DNA from: a virus
Reading direction: 5' to 3' (one strand)
Length of the DNA stretch: 31,124 nt
IMG/VR virus record: IMGVR_UViG_3300017757_000070
Span: 1-31,124 of that record
In this document: positions 15,843 through 24,507 of the stretch, piece by piece
How the letters are laid out: each line of letters opens with the position of its first letter
Numbering within the stretch: the first letter of the stretch is position 1
Position numbers and translations under genes: made by a program
The notes under the pieces: generated by a model
Database searches by the model: none
What the model was told of the DNA's origin: nothing
Seen by the model: only the letters and a program-made list of their open reading frames with translations

Positions 15843-16100
15843 ATGAAAAAAGATAGTTTAAATCCTGTGTTACAGGTACTACAGATCCTTGTCCTAGCAA
15901 TAGGATTGGCAGGAGTTTTTATTAGGCTAGGAGAAAGCCAAGCAAAAATTGAATATAATCATTCTGAGTTAACTGAACTTAAAGAAATTGCTAGAGATTT
16001 AGTTGGTTCTCAATTAGAGTTCGCAGCTACTGATGCAAGACTGGAGGAAAGAATTGAAGGCTTACGTATTAGGCTTGACAGTCTTGAGTCTAGGCGTTAG
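15843..16100 (+). CDS. Small membrane protein with coiled coil (inner spanin-like)
   Basis: The 85-residue protein has one membrane segment at residues about 8-28 (N-P-V-L-Q-V-L-Q-I-L-V-L-A-I-G-L-A-G-V-F-I). A charged, heptad-like helix runs from about 33 to the end (E-L-T-E-L-K-E-I-A-R-D-L...L-E-E-R-I-E-G-L-R-I-R-L-D-S-L-E). This N-in, coiled-coil-out layout is that of inner-membrane spanins (Rz, T7 gp18.5). The position just before the terminase genes, as in T7, fits a lysis role. The next gene starts inside it and encodes a lipoprotein-type N-terminus, the usual Rz/Rz1 arrangement. No catalytic motif is present. It could instead be a holin-like or membrane-scaffold protein. Confidence 0.83.
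   Translation: MKKDSLNPVLQVLQILVLAIGLAGVFIRLGESQAKIEYNHSELTELKEIARDLVGSQLEFAATDARLEERIEGLRIRLDSLESRR
16043..16047 (+). promoter_or_regulatory. GGAGG ribosome-binding site inside the spanin-like gene
   Basis: GGAGG lies inside the 85-aa gene, six bases before TTG at 16054. The ATG at 16033 has no comparable site upstream. It therefore favours a TTG start for the overlapping lipoprotein-like gene. Confidence 0.55.
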
Positions 16101-16605
16101 CTGCTCAAGCGTAGAAAAAATTAGTAACAATACTATGGAGATTGCACGCACCGCACACAGCAGTCAGGGCCGTTTTGATAGTATTAATGAAGAAGCCCGA
16201 GTAACCGGGTATGTTGATGTGAATAAAATCCAAGTTGAAGCCAGTGAGGGATCCAAGGAACAAGCCTACATCGTAAGTCTAGCCGAGGAGGTGATCCAAG
16301 AAATTCCCAATGTTGAAGATAGTGTCCCTTGGTGGGCTGGCTTAATTAAATGGGGTTTTATTAGCACATCTGTTATTGGAGTTTTTGTTATTCTTTGGTA
16401 TTTAGGATTAGGTTATCCGATCAAAGCATTAATGAGAACATTCAGTTCGTTTATTCCAACTCCTAAAAAGGAGTCGGCAAAGTTACTATTGCAAGCACAA
16501 GATCCAAACAAAGAGACTACTTATCGAGAAGCGGTGGCAGTCATGAGGGCAACCGATAAGGATTTCAATGCTGCATACAAAAAACAAACAAAGGAGTCTA
16601 AATGA
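16054..16605 (+). CDS. Lipoprotein-like membrane protein overlapping the spanin-like gene
   Basis: From TTG 16054 the protein has 183 residues and a short lipoprotein-style leader: M-K-A-Y, then V-L-G-L-T-V-L-S-L, then G-V-S-C with Cys at 17. The residue three before the Cys is Gly rather than the usual Leu, so the lipobox is imperfect. ATG 16033 in the same frame would add seven residues but lacks a ribosome-binding site. A second hydrophobic segment lies at 96-120 (L-I-K-W-G-F-I-S-T-S-V-I-G-V-F-V-I-L-W-Y-L), followed by a charged C-terminus. It overlaps the upstream membrane/coiled-coil gene by 47 bases in another frame, as Rz1-type outer spanins do. The internal membrane segment and the length are unlike a classic outer spanin, so the role is uncertain. 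The stop overlaps the next ATG (ATGA at 16602). Confidence 0.8.
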   Translation: MKAYVLGLTVLSLGVSCSSVEKISNNTMEIARTAHSSQGRFDSINEEARVTGYVDVNKIQVEASEGSKEQAYIVSLAEEVIQEIPNVEDSVPWWAGLIKWGFISTSVIGVFVILWYLGLGYPIKALMRTFSSFIPTPKKESAKLLLQAQDPNKETTYREAVAVMRATDKDFNAAYKKQTKESK

Positions 16606-16727
16606 TTTTAGCAAGTATTAGTGGTTTCCTAGGAAGTCTTTGGTTTGCTGGCCTAATGGCACTAGCAGGTTACATTGGCGGTTGTATTATTCCAATCTCC
16701 AAGATTAAGGAAATGATTTCCAAGTGA
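16602..16727 (+). CDS. 41-aa single-pass membrane protein (holin candidate)
   Basis: This 41-residue frame overlaps both neighbours: ATGA at 16602-16605 and GTGA at 16724-16727. Residues about 3-32 are almost entirely hydrophobic with Gly (S-G-F-L-G-S-L-W-F-A-G-L-M-A-L-A-G-Y-I-G-G-C-I-I-P-I), followed by a short Lys-containing tail. AAGGAG at 16591-16596 lies five bases before the ATG. T7 has its holin (gp17.5) between fibre and small terminase, exactly this position, so a holin or pinholin-like role is reasonable but unproven. It is easily missed by gene callers. Confidence 0.72.
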   Translation: MILASISGFLGSLWFAGLMALAGYIGGCIIPISKIKEMISK

Positions 16728-16942
16728 GTAAAGTAAAACAACTAAATGAAATGTTACTGGATGCGCTTGCTCGGGATCTCATGGATCCCGACAAGTGTAC
16801 TCCCGGTCTATACACAGTGGTACGGGGTATTGTTAATGACAATAGAGAAGAAGCTGATAGCATTCCTAGTGAAGCACTGCAAAAAGTGAAGGAAGCTATG
16901 GCTCAGTCCGCACCATTTAAAATCAAAGAAGCAACTTACTAG
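16724..16942 (+). CDS. terS: Terminase small subunit (T7 gp18-like), GTG start
   Basis: The 72-residue protein begins at GTG 16724, overlapping the previous stop. The segment L-N-E-M-L-L-D-A-L-A-R-D-L, then D-P-D-K-C-T-P-G-L-Y-T-V-V-R-G-I-V-N-D-N, resembles the T7 gp18 layout (F-L-E-M-L-D-T-A-M-A, then S-P-Q-L-Y-N-A-I-N-K-L-L). That is the DNA-recognition subunit of the packaging motor. T7 gp18 has 89 residues, so this is slightly short. The large subunit follows ten bases later. GTG is chosen because the alternative ATG at residue 9 would remove part of the conserved first helix. Confidence 0.77.
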   Translation: MSKVKQLNEMLLDALARDLMDPDKCTPGLYTVVRGIVNDNREEADSIPSEALQKVKEAMAQSAPFKIKEATY

Positions 16943-16952
16943 TAGGTGACAT

Positions 16953-18605
16953 ATGATTCCAACTGAAGAGGTCTTAAATGATTTTCGTAATCATGTATAT
17001 TTTTGTATGAAGTATCTGGGGCTAGGTGAACCAACCCCAATGCAATATGAGATTGCAAGACAACTTCAAGAGGGACCAAATGATTTTATCTTGGCAGCTG
17101 GCCGTGGTACGGGTAAGTCTACCCTCACGGCTATGTTTGCCTCTTGGTTTATGCTGGTTCACCCAGACAAAACCGTGCTTGTTCTATCAGCAACTCAACA
17201 GAAAGCTATTGAGTTCGTATCTCAGACTAGAAAGATCCTTAGTGTTGTACCTTATTGCAACCACATGATCCCTAATGAGCATACTAAAGACTCAGCTCTT
17301 GGCTTTAACCACAATGTACGGACAACCTTTACTCAGGACATGTCTTGTACAGCTCGTGGTTCTACTTCACAGATTACAGGACTGCACTCTGACCTAGTTA
17401 TCTGTGACGATGTAGAAATTTCTACCAATACACAAACTGTTGAAGCAAGAGAGAATCTTTTGCATAAGCTGACAGAACTAGAGTCCGTAAGAAACAAAGG
17501 ATCTAGGGTTTTGTTCCTAGGTACGCCTCACTCTGCTGAATCTATCTACACAACATTAAAATCATCTTACCCAATTGTAAAATATCCAGCTATGATGCCA
17601 GATATCTCACTTCCGGGTGAGTCTGAAGACATTGCTGACTGGATTTGGGAACTAAACTACGAAGCAGGTGATTCTACACAGCCTGAACGGTTTGATAAAG
17701 AGATGTTGCTAGAAAGAAAAGCTAAGATTGGACCAAAAGCGTTTGCTTTGCAGTATATGCTAGACACTACCCTGTCTGATGCAGATAAATATCCATTAAA
17801 GCTGTCTGATCTTGTTGTAATAGACGTAGATGTTAGCTCAGCACCTGAAAAAATTGTATGGCAAGGACAAAACTCTAATAAAAAGATGCCTAGCTGGGGA
17901 TTATCAGGTGATATGATCATGGAACCTATGTTTGTTTCTCAAGAATACTTAGATTACCAACATAGGCATATGGTTATTGACCCATCAGGCCGTGGTGCAG
18001 ACGAAACAGCTGTATGTGTGGCCTCTTCAGCAGGTGGTATGATCTATATCCACGAATTGACAGGGTGGGACGGTGGTTACAGTGACGTAACGCTTAATAA
18101 GATTGCTAAAATGTGCGTTGAGTATAACATCAATCTTGTACGTATTGAATCTAACTTTGGTGATGGTCTCTTCTCTAAAGTTATTACACCTGTATTACTA
18201 GAAACCTGTGGTAGAGTAGGTATTGAAGAGTTCAGGGTATCAGGCCGCAAAGAAACTAGAATGCTTTCTACGCTAGAGCCTGTGATGGCTCAGCATCGCC
18301 TCTGTTGGGACCGTCGTGTAGCTAAGGATGAGAAGAACCAAATGCAATTGACACGCCTTACAGACGAAAGAGGATGCCTTAAGCATGACGATAGAGTTGA
18401 TGCATTAGCTTCAGCAGTAGAGTTCTATAAAGATCTTATGGTACTAAGTACTGACAAGGCGGTTGAGATGCGGAAGCAAAGTAACTGGGAAGAAGAAGTT
18501 AAGGAGTGGGCTAATGATTTTAGGGCAGGTAATTATGTAGCACACAGTGGTGCAATAAAAGAAACCCCTAAGAAAAAATCTAAACGTAATCAGTGGGGGT
18601 GGTAA
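16953..18605 (+). CDS. terL: Terminase large subunit (T7 gp19-like packaging ATPase/nuclease)
   Basis: The 550-residue protein has an ATPase then a nuclease domain. Walker A is A-A-G-R-G-T-G-K-S-T at 48-57, Walker B L-V-I-C-D-D-V-E at 148-155, and the coupling motif F-L-G-T-P-H at 188-193. The RNase H-like nuclease has D343 (V-I-D-P-S-G-R-G-A-D-E-T), E399 (R-I-E-S-N-F-G) and D480/D483 (H-D-D-R-V-D-A-L). This order and the length match T7 gp19 (586 aa). It powers DNA translocation into the procapsid and cuts concatemers. Start ATG 16953 follows TAGGTGA at 16942-16948. The stop overlaps the next ATG (TAATG at 18603-18607). Confidence 0.98.
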   Translation: MIPTEEVLNDFRNHVYFCMKYLGLGEPTPMQYEIARQLQEGPNDFILAAGRGTGKSTLTAMFASWFMLVHPDKTVLVLSATQQKAIEFVSQTRKILSVVPYCNHMIPNEHTKDSALGFNHNVRTTFTQDMSCTARGSTSQITGLHSDLVICDDVEISTNTQTVEARENLLHKLTELESVRNKGSRVLFLGTPHSAESIYTTLKSSYPIVKYPAMMPDISLPGESEDIADWIWELNYEAGDSTQPERFDKEMLLERKAKIGPKAFALQYMLDTTLSDADKYPLKLSDLVVIDVDVSSAPEKIVWQGQNSNKKMPSWGLSGDMIMEPMFVSQEYLDYQHRHMVIDPSGRGADETAVCVASSAGGMIYIHELTGWDGGYSDVTLNKIAKMCVEYNINLVRIESNFGDGLFSKVITPVLLETCGRVGIEEFRVSGRKETRMLSTLEPVMAQHRLCWDRRVAKDEKNQMQLTRLTDERGCLKHDDRVDALASAVEFYKDLMVLSTDKAVEMRKQSNWEEEVKEWANDFRAGNYVAHSGAIKETPKKKSKRNQWGW

Positions 18606-19108
18606 TGATTGGTATAACAGGCATTGGACCTAGGGTAGGTACTTCTTATATTCTTCAAGAAGCCATTAAACAAAATATCCCTATTGCAGCTGACAATAAA
18701 TTTATTCCGTGGGTACATGTAGAACAACAAAATCCTGATGGCTATTGGGAAGTAGATCCATTAGAAGTAAACAACGGTATCCATACGGACAAATACAAAG
18801 GTAGATTATTAAAGTTATGGAGTCATGTATTATTACAAACCCCATCACACTTAGTCAAAAGAGTTTTGTTTATCGAAAGAAAAAACAAAGCTGCTCAAAG
18901 AGAAAGCATTCTTCGTACATTAACATTAGAAGAAGAACAACTTGGTGTTAAAACAAACTTAACTGCTGACTCTGTACTACAAGCGCATACTATAAATATT
19001 TTTAACTGGCTTAAATCAAAACCATCTTCTGCAATTAAAATTGTATACACAGAAGAACTAACAGAAAGATTAGATGAGATATTTAATTTTATAAAAGGAG
19101 AGAACTAA
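18605..19108 (+). CDS. Small P-loop protein, sulfotransferase-like
   Basis: The 167-residue protein starts at ATG 18605 in TAATG; a GTG at 18593 is possible but lacks that coupling. The N-terminus M-I-G-I-T-G-I-G-P-R-V-G-T-S-Y resembles the 5'-phosphosulfate loop of sulfotransferases (G-x-P-R-S-G-T-[ST]). Residues 86-101 (R-V-L-F-I-E-R-K-N-K-A-A-Q-R-E-S) resemble the strand-R-then-S segment of the 3'-phosphate site, with R92 and S101 nine apart rather than the usual eight. The protein is shorter than typical sulfotransferases (250 aa or more), so it may be a minimal or inactive relative, or another P-loop kinase-like protein. It lies between terL and the gp14-like gene and is coupled to both (TAATG at both junctions). 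The role in the phage is unknown. Confidence 0.83.
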   Translation: MIGITGIGPRVGTSYILQEAIKQNIPIAADNKFIPWVHVEQQNPDGYWEVDPLEVNNGIHTDKYKGRLLKLWSHVLLQTPSHLVKRVLFIERKNKAAQRESILRTLTLEEEQLGVKTNLTADSVLQAHTINIFNWLKSKPSSAIKIVYTEELTERLDEIFNFIKGEN

Positions 19109-19731
19109 TGGGCGTATTAGCAGGATTAGCTGTTGCTGGTGTAGCTGCTGGAGTAATGGGTGGTATCTCTGCATCTAATGCAGCAGCCGCTCGTAACAGA
19201 GCTAACACACAGGCTTGGGTGGAGGGCGAATTACAAAAGGGCGTAGAGAACGGAAGACAAATGTTCCAAGCTGTACACCAAGAGATGAAGCAAGCTGAAC
19301 GCAATCGTGCTATTATGAGATCAGCCTATATGTTCCAAGATGAATCACTTGTAGCATTACAAAAGCAAACAAGATTTCAAAACAACGCTCTTAATAGATC
19401 TACTATGCAAGCAAAAGGTGCCATCACAGCTAACATGGCAGGCGGAGGCACACAAAGAGCAATGCTTATGGCATCAACTCTTAATGCTTTAGATAATACA
19501 ATGCAGATTGAAGAAAACGAACAACAGTCTATTAGAAATATTAACCGACAGACATCTTCCATGATGTCACGTATGACTAACAATGTGTTTATTCCAAATC
19601 AAATGGGTTCGGCTGCTAAACCTGAGATGGAAGATACTGTAATGCCGCTTATTGGTGGTATCGTTAGTGGCGCAGCTCAAGGGCTGGGCGGATATACTTC
19701 AGGCGTAAGTGCGGGCCTAGGCCCAGCGTAA
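19108..19731 (+). CDS. Internal virion protein, T7 gp14-like
   Basis: The 207-residue protein begins with a Gly/Ala-rich hydrophobic segment (G-V-L-A-G-L-A-V-A-G-V-A-A-G-V-M-G-G-I-S-A) and continues in long Gln/Arg/Asn-rich helices (R-N-R-A-N-T-Q-A, A-E-R-N-R-A-I-M-R-S-A). This is the layout of T7 gp14 (196 aa), the ejection protein that enters the outer membrane first. The two long helical genes that follow would be the partners corresponding to T7 gp15 and gp16. There is no enzymatic motif. The start overlaps the previous stop. Confidence 0.85.
   Translation: MGVLAGLAVAGVAAGVMGGISASNAAAARNRANTQAWVEGELQKGVENGRQMFQAVHQEMKQAERNRAIMRSAYMFQDESLVALQKQTRFQNNALNRSTMQAKGAITANMAGGGTQRAMLMASTLNALDNTMQIEENEQQSIRNINRQTSSMMSRMTNNVFIPNQMGSAAKPEMEDTVMPLIGGIVSGAAQGLGGYTSGVSAGLGPA
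19683..19727 (+). other. GC-rich inverted repeats at the end of the gp14-like gene
   Basis: GCTGGGC at 19683-19689 can pair with GCCCAGC at 19721-19727 (7 bp, 31-base loop). The overlapping GGGCCTAGGCCC at 19713-19724 is a perfect 12-base palindrome. It stands out in an A+T-rich genome, just before the stop codon. No U-tract follows, so a terminator is not supported; a pause or RNA-processing structure is possible. Confidence 0.35.
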
Positions 19732-19746
19732 TTAAGGAGATACTAA

Positions 19747-22700
19747 ATGCCAATCAACCCCGGATGGATGAATCCAGAACCAGTTAATCCCAATACCCAA
19801 GTTGCACCGGAATCCTTTTCAGCTAAAGGCCAACCCGGACAGGTTTCTGGAGGACAAATCCGATTAGGTAGGCAATTCCAAGCTGCTGCCGTTGATGCCG
19901 ATGCAGTAATGTTTGCAGAATTAGCTAAAATTTCTAAAAACGCCGGAGACATTACAATGAATGCTGGTCTTCTTGCTGAGGGTATTCCTCAAGAACAAGG
20001 AGAACAAGTAAGAGAAAATCTCTTGAGGGCAGAAGAAGCAGATAGATTAAAAGAGATTGAAGCTTCTATGGCAGAAGCCACTGCAAAGAATGAAGGCATA
20101 GAATATATCACTGGGCCTGCTGGACCAACGTTTAAAAACGAACAAGGATTTGAAGTATCTCCAAAGTCTTCTGCTCCTGTTACTGATGAGTATAATCTGG
20201 CTGATTCAGAACAAAAAATGAAATGGTTAGAAAGAAAATGGACAGGGCTAATCGAGCCTCATACATTTAAAGATCCCACTATTAAAAAACGTGTAGCAGA
20301 TCAAACACAAGCTTATTGGAATGCTAATAACAAAGCTACAAGAGCAGAGGCTGTTGAGGATCTTCAAAGAATTGATCAGATTAGATCAAAATATATGCTA
20401 GAAAACCAAGGGGATCCTTCTCAAACCAGACAGGATATGCAAAACGATCCAGAAGTTCAAGAGTTACAAAAACAATTAAAGAAAAGAATTGAAAATAGCC
20501 CTGAACAAATGGAAGACATTGCTCTTAACCTCCAACAACAGGAAAGCAACTGGTCTTTACAAGCTAATGCATATAACCAAGAAGCTTTTGTTGATGCCTT
20601 AGAAACTGCAATGGCTGAGAACGGAAGAATTCTTCACGATGAGTTTTCTAGGATTCTTGATCCAGCAATGGGCCTTACACCAGATCAACAAGCAGTGGCA
20701 ATGATGGAGTTTTTAACAGGTGATAAAGATTTTAGTATACTTTTTAACACTCCCGAAGGTAATGCTTTGACTGCTCAAATTACCGCAGAAACTATGGCTA
20801 ATATCCAAGGAAATGCTGGAGCTAGAACTGATTTTGTAAGGGGTGTTTTAGATAGTTACTTAAGCACTATCGTAACTGAAGATTCAAACTCTATTGCTAA
20901 AAAAACAAAAGACAAGGTAATCAATAAGTTTTTAAATGGCGTTAGTTTAAAAGAAGCTGAGAATATTCGTCGAGATAAAATTAGAGAAGCAGAAGCAAGA
21001 AGACGATCTCAGACTATGATCTTAAAACAACAAGTAGCAGATTCAGATGGTAGTTTAGAAGACGAAATTGCTGCTGCAACACACCCACCACAAGCATTTT
21101 TTAATCAATCCAATGCAGCAGGACAAAGAAGATTTATTTCAGACGAACAGTCAATGATAATTACAGATCAAGTTGGATCTTTATCAGCTAATTGGCAAGA
21201 GATAAGTAAGTCTATTAGAGATGATAACCCAATTGATCTTGCAATCGGTATGCGTTTTTCTAACTTAACAACAGACAAAGATACAAGATTTAGAAACCCT
21301 AAAGGTGTTAAAGGCAGGACTCTTACCGAAGCGGGCAAAGCTGTTCTGTATGGGGGGATGGGAGACGCTTCTGGGTACGATGCAGCTACAGGAAAGATTA
21401 ATGAAGACGGTGCTAGGTGGTTATCTTCTGAGTACAACGCAGAAAGGCGATTGCAGTTTGCTTCTGATGCAAACCAAACAAGGATCTCAGTTGCATTTGA
21501 TAACGCTATAGCATCCTACCCACCCGGTAGCATTGTAGGCAACCCTTCGCTAATTGAGACTGATCTTGTTAATTTTTATAGAGGCATGACAGGTGATATG
21601 GATACATCACGAGAAAATGTACTAAAGATAATGGGAGCAAGAACAGAAAGAGATGAAAAGGGTAATGTTATTCCTCCTAAATGGCCCTCTGAAGCTGCCT
21701 TTACTAGAAGACTTAAAGATGATACACAAAGAAGATTAGAAAAAGCAATGAATAAGACGCATAATCTTATTAATAACATTGATACAAATAGGATTGCTGA
21801 TGCTGCGGGTCTTCCAAGATCTGATGGGCAACTAAAAACAAGTAATGTTGCGGGTCATGTTAGTGGTTTGTTATTAGGATCTGTAGAAGACCCAGACCAA
21901 GAAAGCGGAACAGCAAATGCTGCTGCTGCAAGAGAAATTAACTCCCGATGGCAAGCATATTCTTATGGCCTAGCAATGGCTATGGAAAAAGATGCCTTAG
22001 CTACAAGCACTCAAGAAGATGGAGAAGATACATCGTTTAGCGGGTGGTACGATAGATACTCTGGATATTCTAGCAATAGAGAAAAACTTCAGACCATAGT
22101 TAATAGCCCCGGATACAGCGACACAGATAAAAAGAAGGCTGTAGAAAGCATAGCTACACTTGATACTCAATTCCAAGAAGTCTTAAAAAGACAATCAGCT
22201 TATTCAAGATTAGAAAGAACAATGATGTTAGCTACCCAAGGAAAACGTGGGCTTTCTTTAGATAGACCACCAGAAGAACGCTTATCATCTTTCTTAACCA
22301 ACAGAGCTGGAGGCCGTGGGATTACAAGTATTGTTAGTGATGAGGGTGTAATTAATCCTGAGTTTGAAACAGCTGTAGACCATGCTTTGTTACCTTTGTA
22401 TGTAGAGTATAGTGGCGTAGGCTTAATGAGCGGTTGGGATGCGAATCTAGTTCAGCCAGTTGTTGCTGCAATAAAACAATTACAAGTAGAAATAGGTAAT
22501 TCTGGAGTAGATTCCCCTAAAGGAAAAGCTGCCGCAGCTGGATTAACATATATGCTTAATGAAATGAGGCAGTTTGGGTATACTCCTTCAGGAGAATCTG
22601 ATACACTACACTGGCATGACGAAACAGGAAAACCGCAGAGCCAATTAATTCACTTTACTGCACGAACAGGTGGAATCCTTGATAACCTTATTGGTCACGC

Positions 22701-24507
22701 ATCTAATGCAGACGATACTTTTTCAAAATATTCTCTTCAAGCTTTATATAATCTTTCTGATGCCATCTGGGCACAGCCCCCAGAAAATATTATTGCAGAG
22801 TGGAAGGAAAACGTAGCTGTATTGTTTGCTGCGGTTCAAGAAGCTGCCCACATAGGTACATCTACTGGGGAAATAGATTATTCTCTAGGTCTTGTTAACG
22901 ATGATCCCGGCTACCTGCGCAATAACCCAACGATGAGTGTTTCAACTGCCATGTTTCAAAGAAACCAAAGTGCGGGTAAGCTATCGAATTCTGACAACCC
23001 TGAATTAGGTGATGCATTGGATCTTTATTATGCACAAGCTCATTCAGAAGGAATCCCAATTGGGGGCGTATCACCAGAAAACAGCGCACAAGGTTTCCTC
23101 TCTGCTATCCCTGCTTCATACCCTATTAGAGACCCGGCTACAGGAGAGATGTCTACAGCTGGAGCAATTCTATCTTCACCAGTGTTTACAGATCTCTTAG
23201 AAGCTCGTAAAATTCACAACGTTGGTGATGAGTTTGAGGGATATCCTTTTGAAGATAATAACAGCCAATGGGGAGACAGCTCAGCAACTGCTGTAGCAAA
23301 AGGACAAAACCTTGGTTGGACTACATATGAAGGAATGTTGTTAGGAGGAGGAGAAAGCGAATACGCGATCATAACTGGATATGATGACACCTACGGTGAG
23401 CTTGCTAAGTATTCGCACTTTAGAGAAATGTGGATTGATGCTATTGTAGCTTATGAAAATACTTTTCAAGGAGCTGTTAATGCATTCCCAATGCAAGGTG
23501 GAGGAGCAGGCACTACTACTAATATGGCTCAGGCAGGTTTTTACGAAATGCGAAGAAGAACAAACCTTAAAGATAATACAGATTCTGGCGGCATAGGAGG
23601 CAGGTCACCAACAAGTAGAATAGCAATGGCAAGTCTTCTTTCTGATCAAAGTACTGGCTTAGGGTTAAACTCTATTGGCTCTGCAAGTGGTGTTATGGCT
23701 CCAAATGAAAAAGGAGCATTGGTAATGAGAGAAAATTTAGATCCAAGATATGGAGACTTATTAAGACCTATGTCAGGTTATACGCTAGGTGGACTAGATG
23801 ATCCTCAGCAACGGCTACTTAGAGATCCTAATGAATCATTAGCTGTGCAAGTGTTACTTCATACACCAACAAACGAAGCTGGTCAAATAGCTAGATATGA
23901 GATGGCTAAACAAGCTATACAAAACACACTTACTGCTGAACAAGATACAGCTTTAGCTGAACTAGCTCAATTAAATATAACAACAGGTGCATTCTTCGAT
24001 TTAATTTCTGATAGGGTAGGAGTTGAAACAGGACTACCTACATTCATTAATGCAGTTAGCTCAGGAAACATGCCTACACTAACATTAGGAGCAACTAAAG
24101 AACAAAGAGAAAATAACAAGTCATTTGTTCCTAGGATTTCTATTGACGGTTACAACGATGATGGACATGTAAGTCTTCAAGTTATGGGCGGTGACTATAA
24201 ACTCTATGATGCTTTACATATTCCTCCATCCTTGTTTCCAAATGAATCAGAAAAAATTAATATTAATCTGGGTTGGCAGGGTATGATGGGAGAGAAACAA
24301 CAATGGTCTAGGGACCAAAGATATCCTACTTATTCATATACTTTAGATCCTCTTCCACCCGGAACAAAAGCCAGAATGACACCTACATATAGTTGGAAGT
24401 ATTCAATGAGTCGTAACTATGGAGAACCAGTTACAAAAGATTCTTCTGCGTGGATGGACCAATACATTGAATATTCAAACAACCACAATAAAATGAGGAG
24501 CAAGTAA
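19747..24507 (+). CDS. Large internal virion protein (ejection protein, T7 gp15 position)
   Basis: The 1586-residue protein is mostly helical and polar, with repeated Gln/Glu/Lys-rich stretches (E-V-Q-E-L-Q-K-Q-L-K-K-R-I-E). A more beta-like, Asn/Gly-rich section lies around 1000-1300, and an aromatic C-terminus (S-W-K-Y-S-M-S-R-N-Y) ends the chain. There is no signal peptide and no obvious membrane span. Position after the gp14-like gene and before a protein with hydrophobic ejection-type segments points to the gp15 role in the inner core and DNA-ejection tube. It is about twice the length of T7 gp15 (747 aa). I looked for a lytic transglycosylase or lysozyme signature and saw none. Start follows AAGGAG (19734-19739). 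Its stop overlaps the next start (TAATG). Confidence 0.9.
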   Translation: MPINPGWMNPEPVNPNTQVAPESFSAKGQPGQVSGGQIRLGRQFQAAAVDADAVMFAELAKISKNAGDITMNAGLLAEGIPQEQGEQVRENLLRAEEADRLKEIEASMAEATAKNEGIEYITGPAGPTFKNEQGFEVSPKSSAPVTDEYNLADSEQKMKWLERKWTGLIEPHTFKDPTIKKRVADQTQAYWNANNKATRAEAVEDLQRIDQIRSKYMLENQGDPSQTRQDMQNDPEVQELQKQLKKRIENSPEQMEDIALNLQQQESNWSLQANAYNQEAFVDALETAMAENGRILHDEFSRILDPAMGLTPDQQAVAMMEFLTGDKDFSILFNTPEGNALTAQITAETMANIQGNAGARTDFVRGVLDSYLSTIVTEDSNSIAKKTKDKVINKFLNGVSLKEAENIRRDKIREAEARRRSQTMILKQQVADSDGSLEDEIAAATHPPQAFFNQSNAAGQRRFISDEQSMIITDQVGSLSANWQEISKSIRDDNPIDLAIGMRFSNLTTDKDTRFRNPKGVKGRTLTEAGKAVLYGGMGDASGYDAATGKINEDGARWLSSEYNAERRLQFASDANQTRISVAFDNAIASYPPGSIVGNPSLIETDLVNFYRGMTGDMDTSRENVLKIMGARTERDEKGNVIPPKWPSEAAFTRRLKDDTQRRLEKAMNKTHNLINNIDTNRIADAAGLPRSDGQLKTSNVAGHVSGLLLGSVEDPDQESGTANAAAAREINSRWQAYSYGLAMAMEKDALATSTQEDGEDTSFSGWYDRYSGYSSNREKLQTIVNSPGYSDTDKKKAVESIATLDTQFQEVLKRQSAYSRLERTMMLATQGKRGLSLDRPPEERLSSFLTNRAGGRGITSIVSDEGVINPEFETAVDHALLPLYVEYSGVGLMSGWDANLVQPVVAAIKQLQVEIGNSGVDSPKGKAAAAGLTYMLNEMRQFGYTPSGESDTLHWHDETGKPQSQLIHFTARTGGILDNLIGHASNADDTFSKYSLQALYNLSDAIWAQPPENIIAEWKENVAVLFAAVQEAAHIGTSTGEIDYSLGLVNDDPGYLRNNPTMSVSTAMFQRNQSAGKLSNSDNPELGDALDLYYAQAHSEGIPIGGVSPENSAQGFLSAIPASYPIRDPATGEMSTAGAILSSPVFTDLLEARKIHNVGDEFEGYPFEDNNSQWGDSSATAVAKGQNLGWTTYEGMLLGGGESEYAIITGYDDTYGELAKYSHFREMWIDAIVAYENTFQGAVNAFPMQGGGAGTTTNMAQAGFYEMRRRTNLKDNTDSGGIGGRSPTSRIAMASLLSDQSTGLGLNSIGSASGVMAPNEKGALVMRENLDPRYGDLLRPMSGYTLGGLDDPQQRLLRDPNESLAVQVLLHTPTNEAGQIARYEMAKQAIQNTLTAEQDTALAELAQLNITTGAFFDLISDRVGVETGLPTFINAVSSGNMPTLTLGATKEQRENNKSFVPRISIDGYNDDGHVSLQVMGGDYKLYDALHIPPSLFPNESEKININLGWQGMMGEKQQWSRDQRYPTYSYTLDPLPPGTKARMTPTYSWKYSMSRNYGEPVTKDSSAWMDQYIEYSNNHNKMRSK

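Noticed and set aside
19713-19740. Rho-independent terminator at the palindrome
   Set aside because: No U-tract follows, and the next gene begins within 25 bases.
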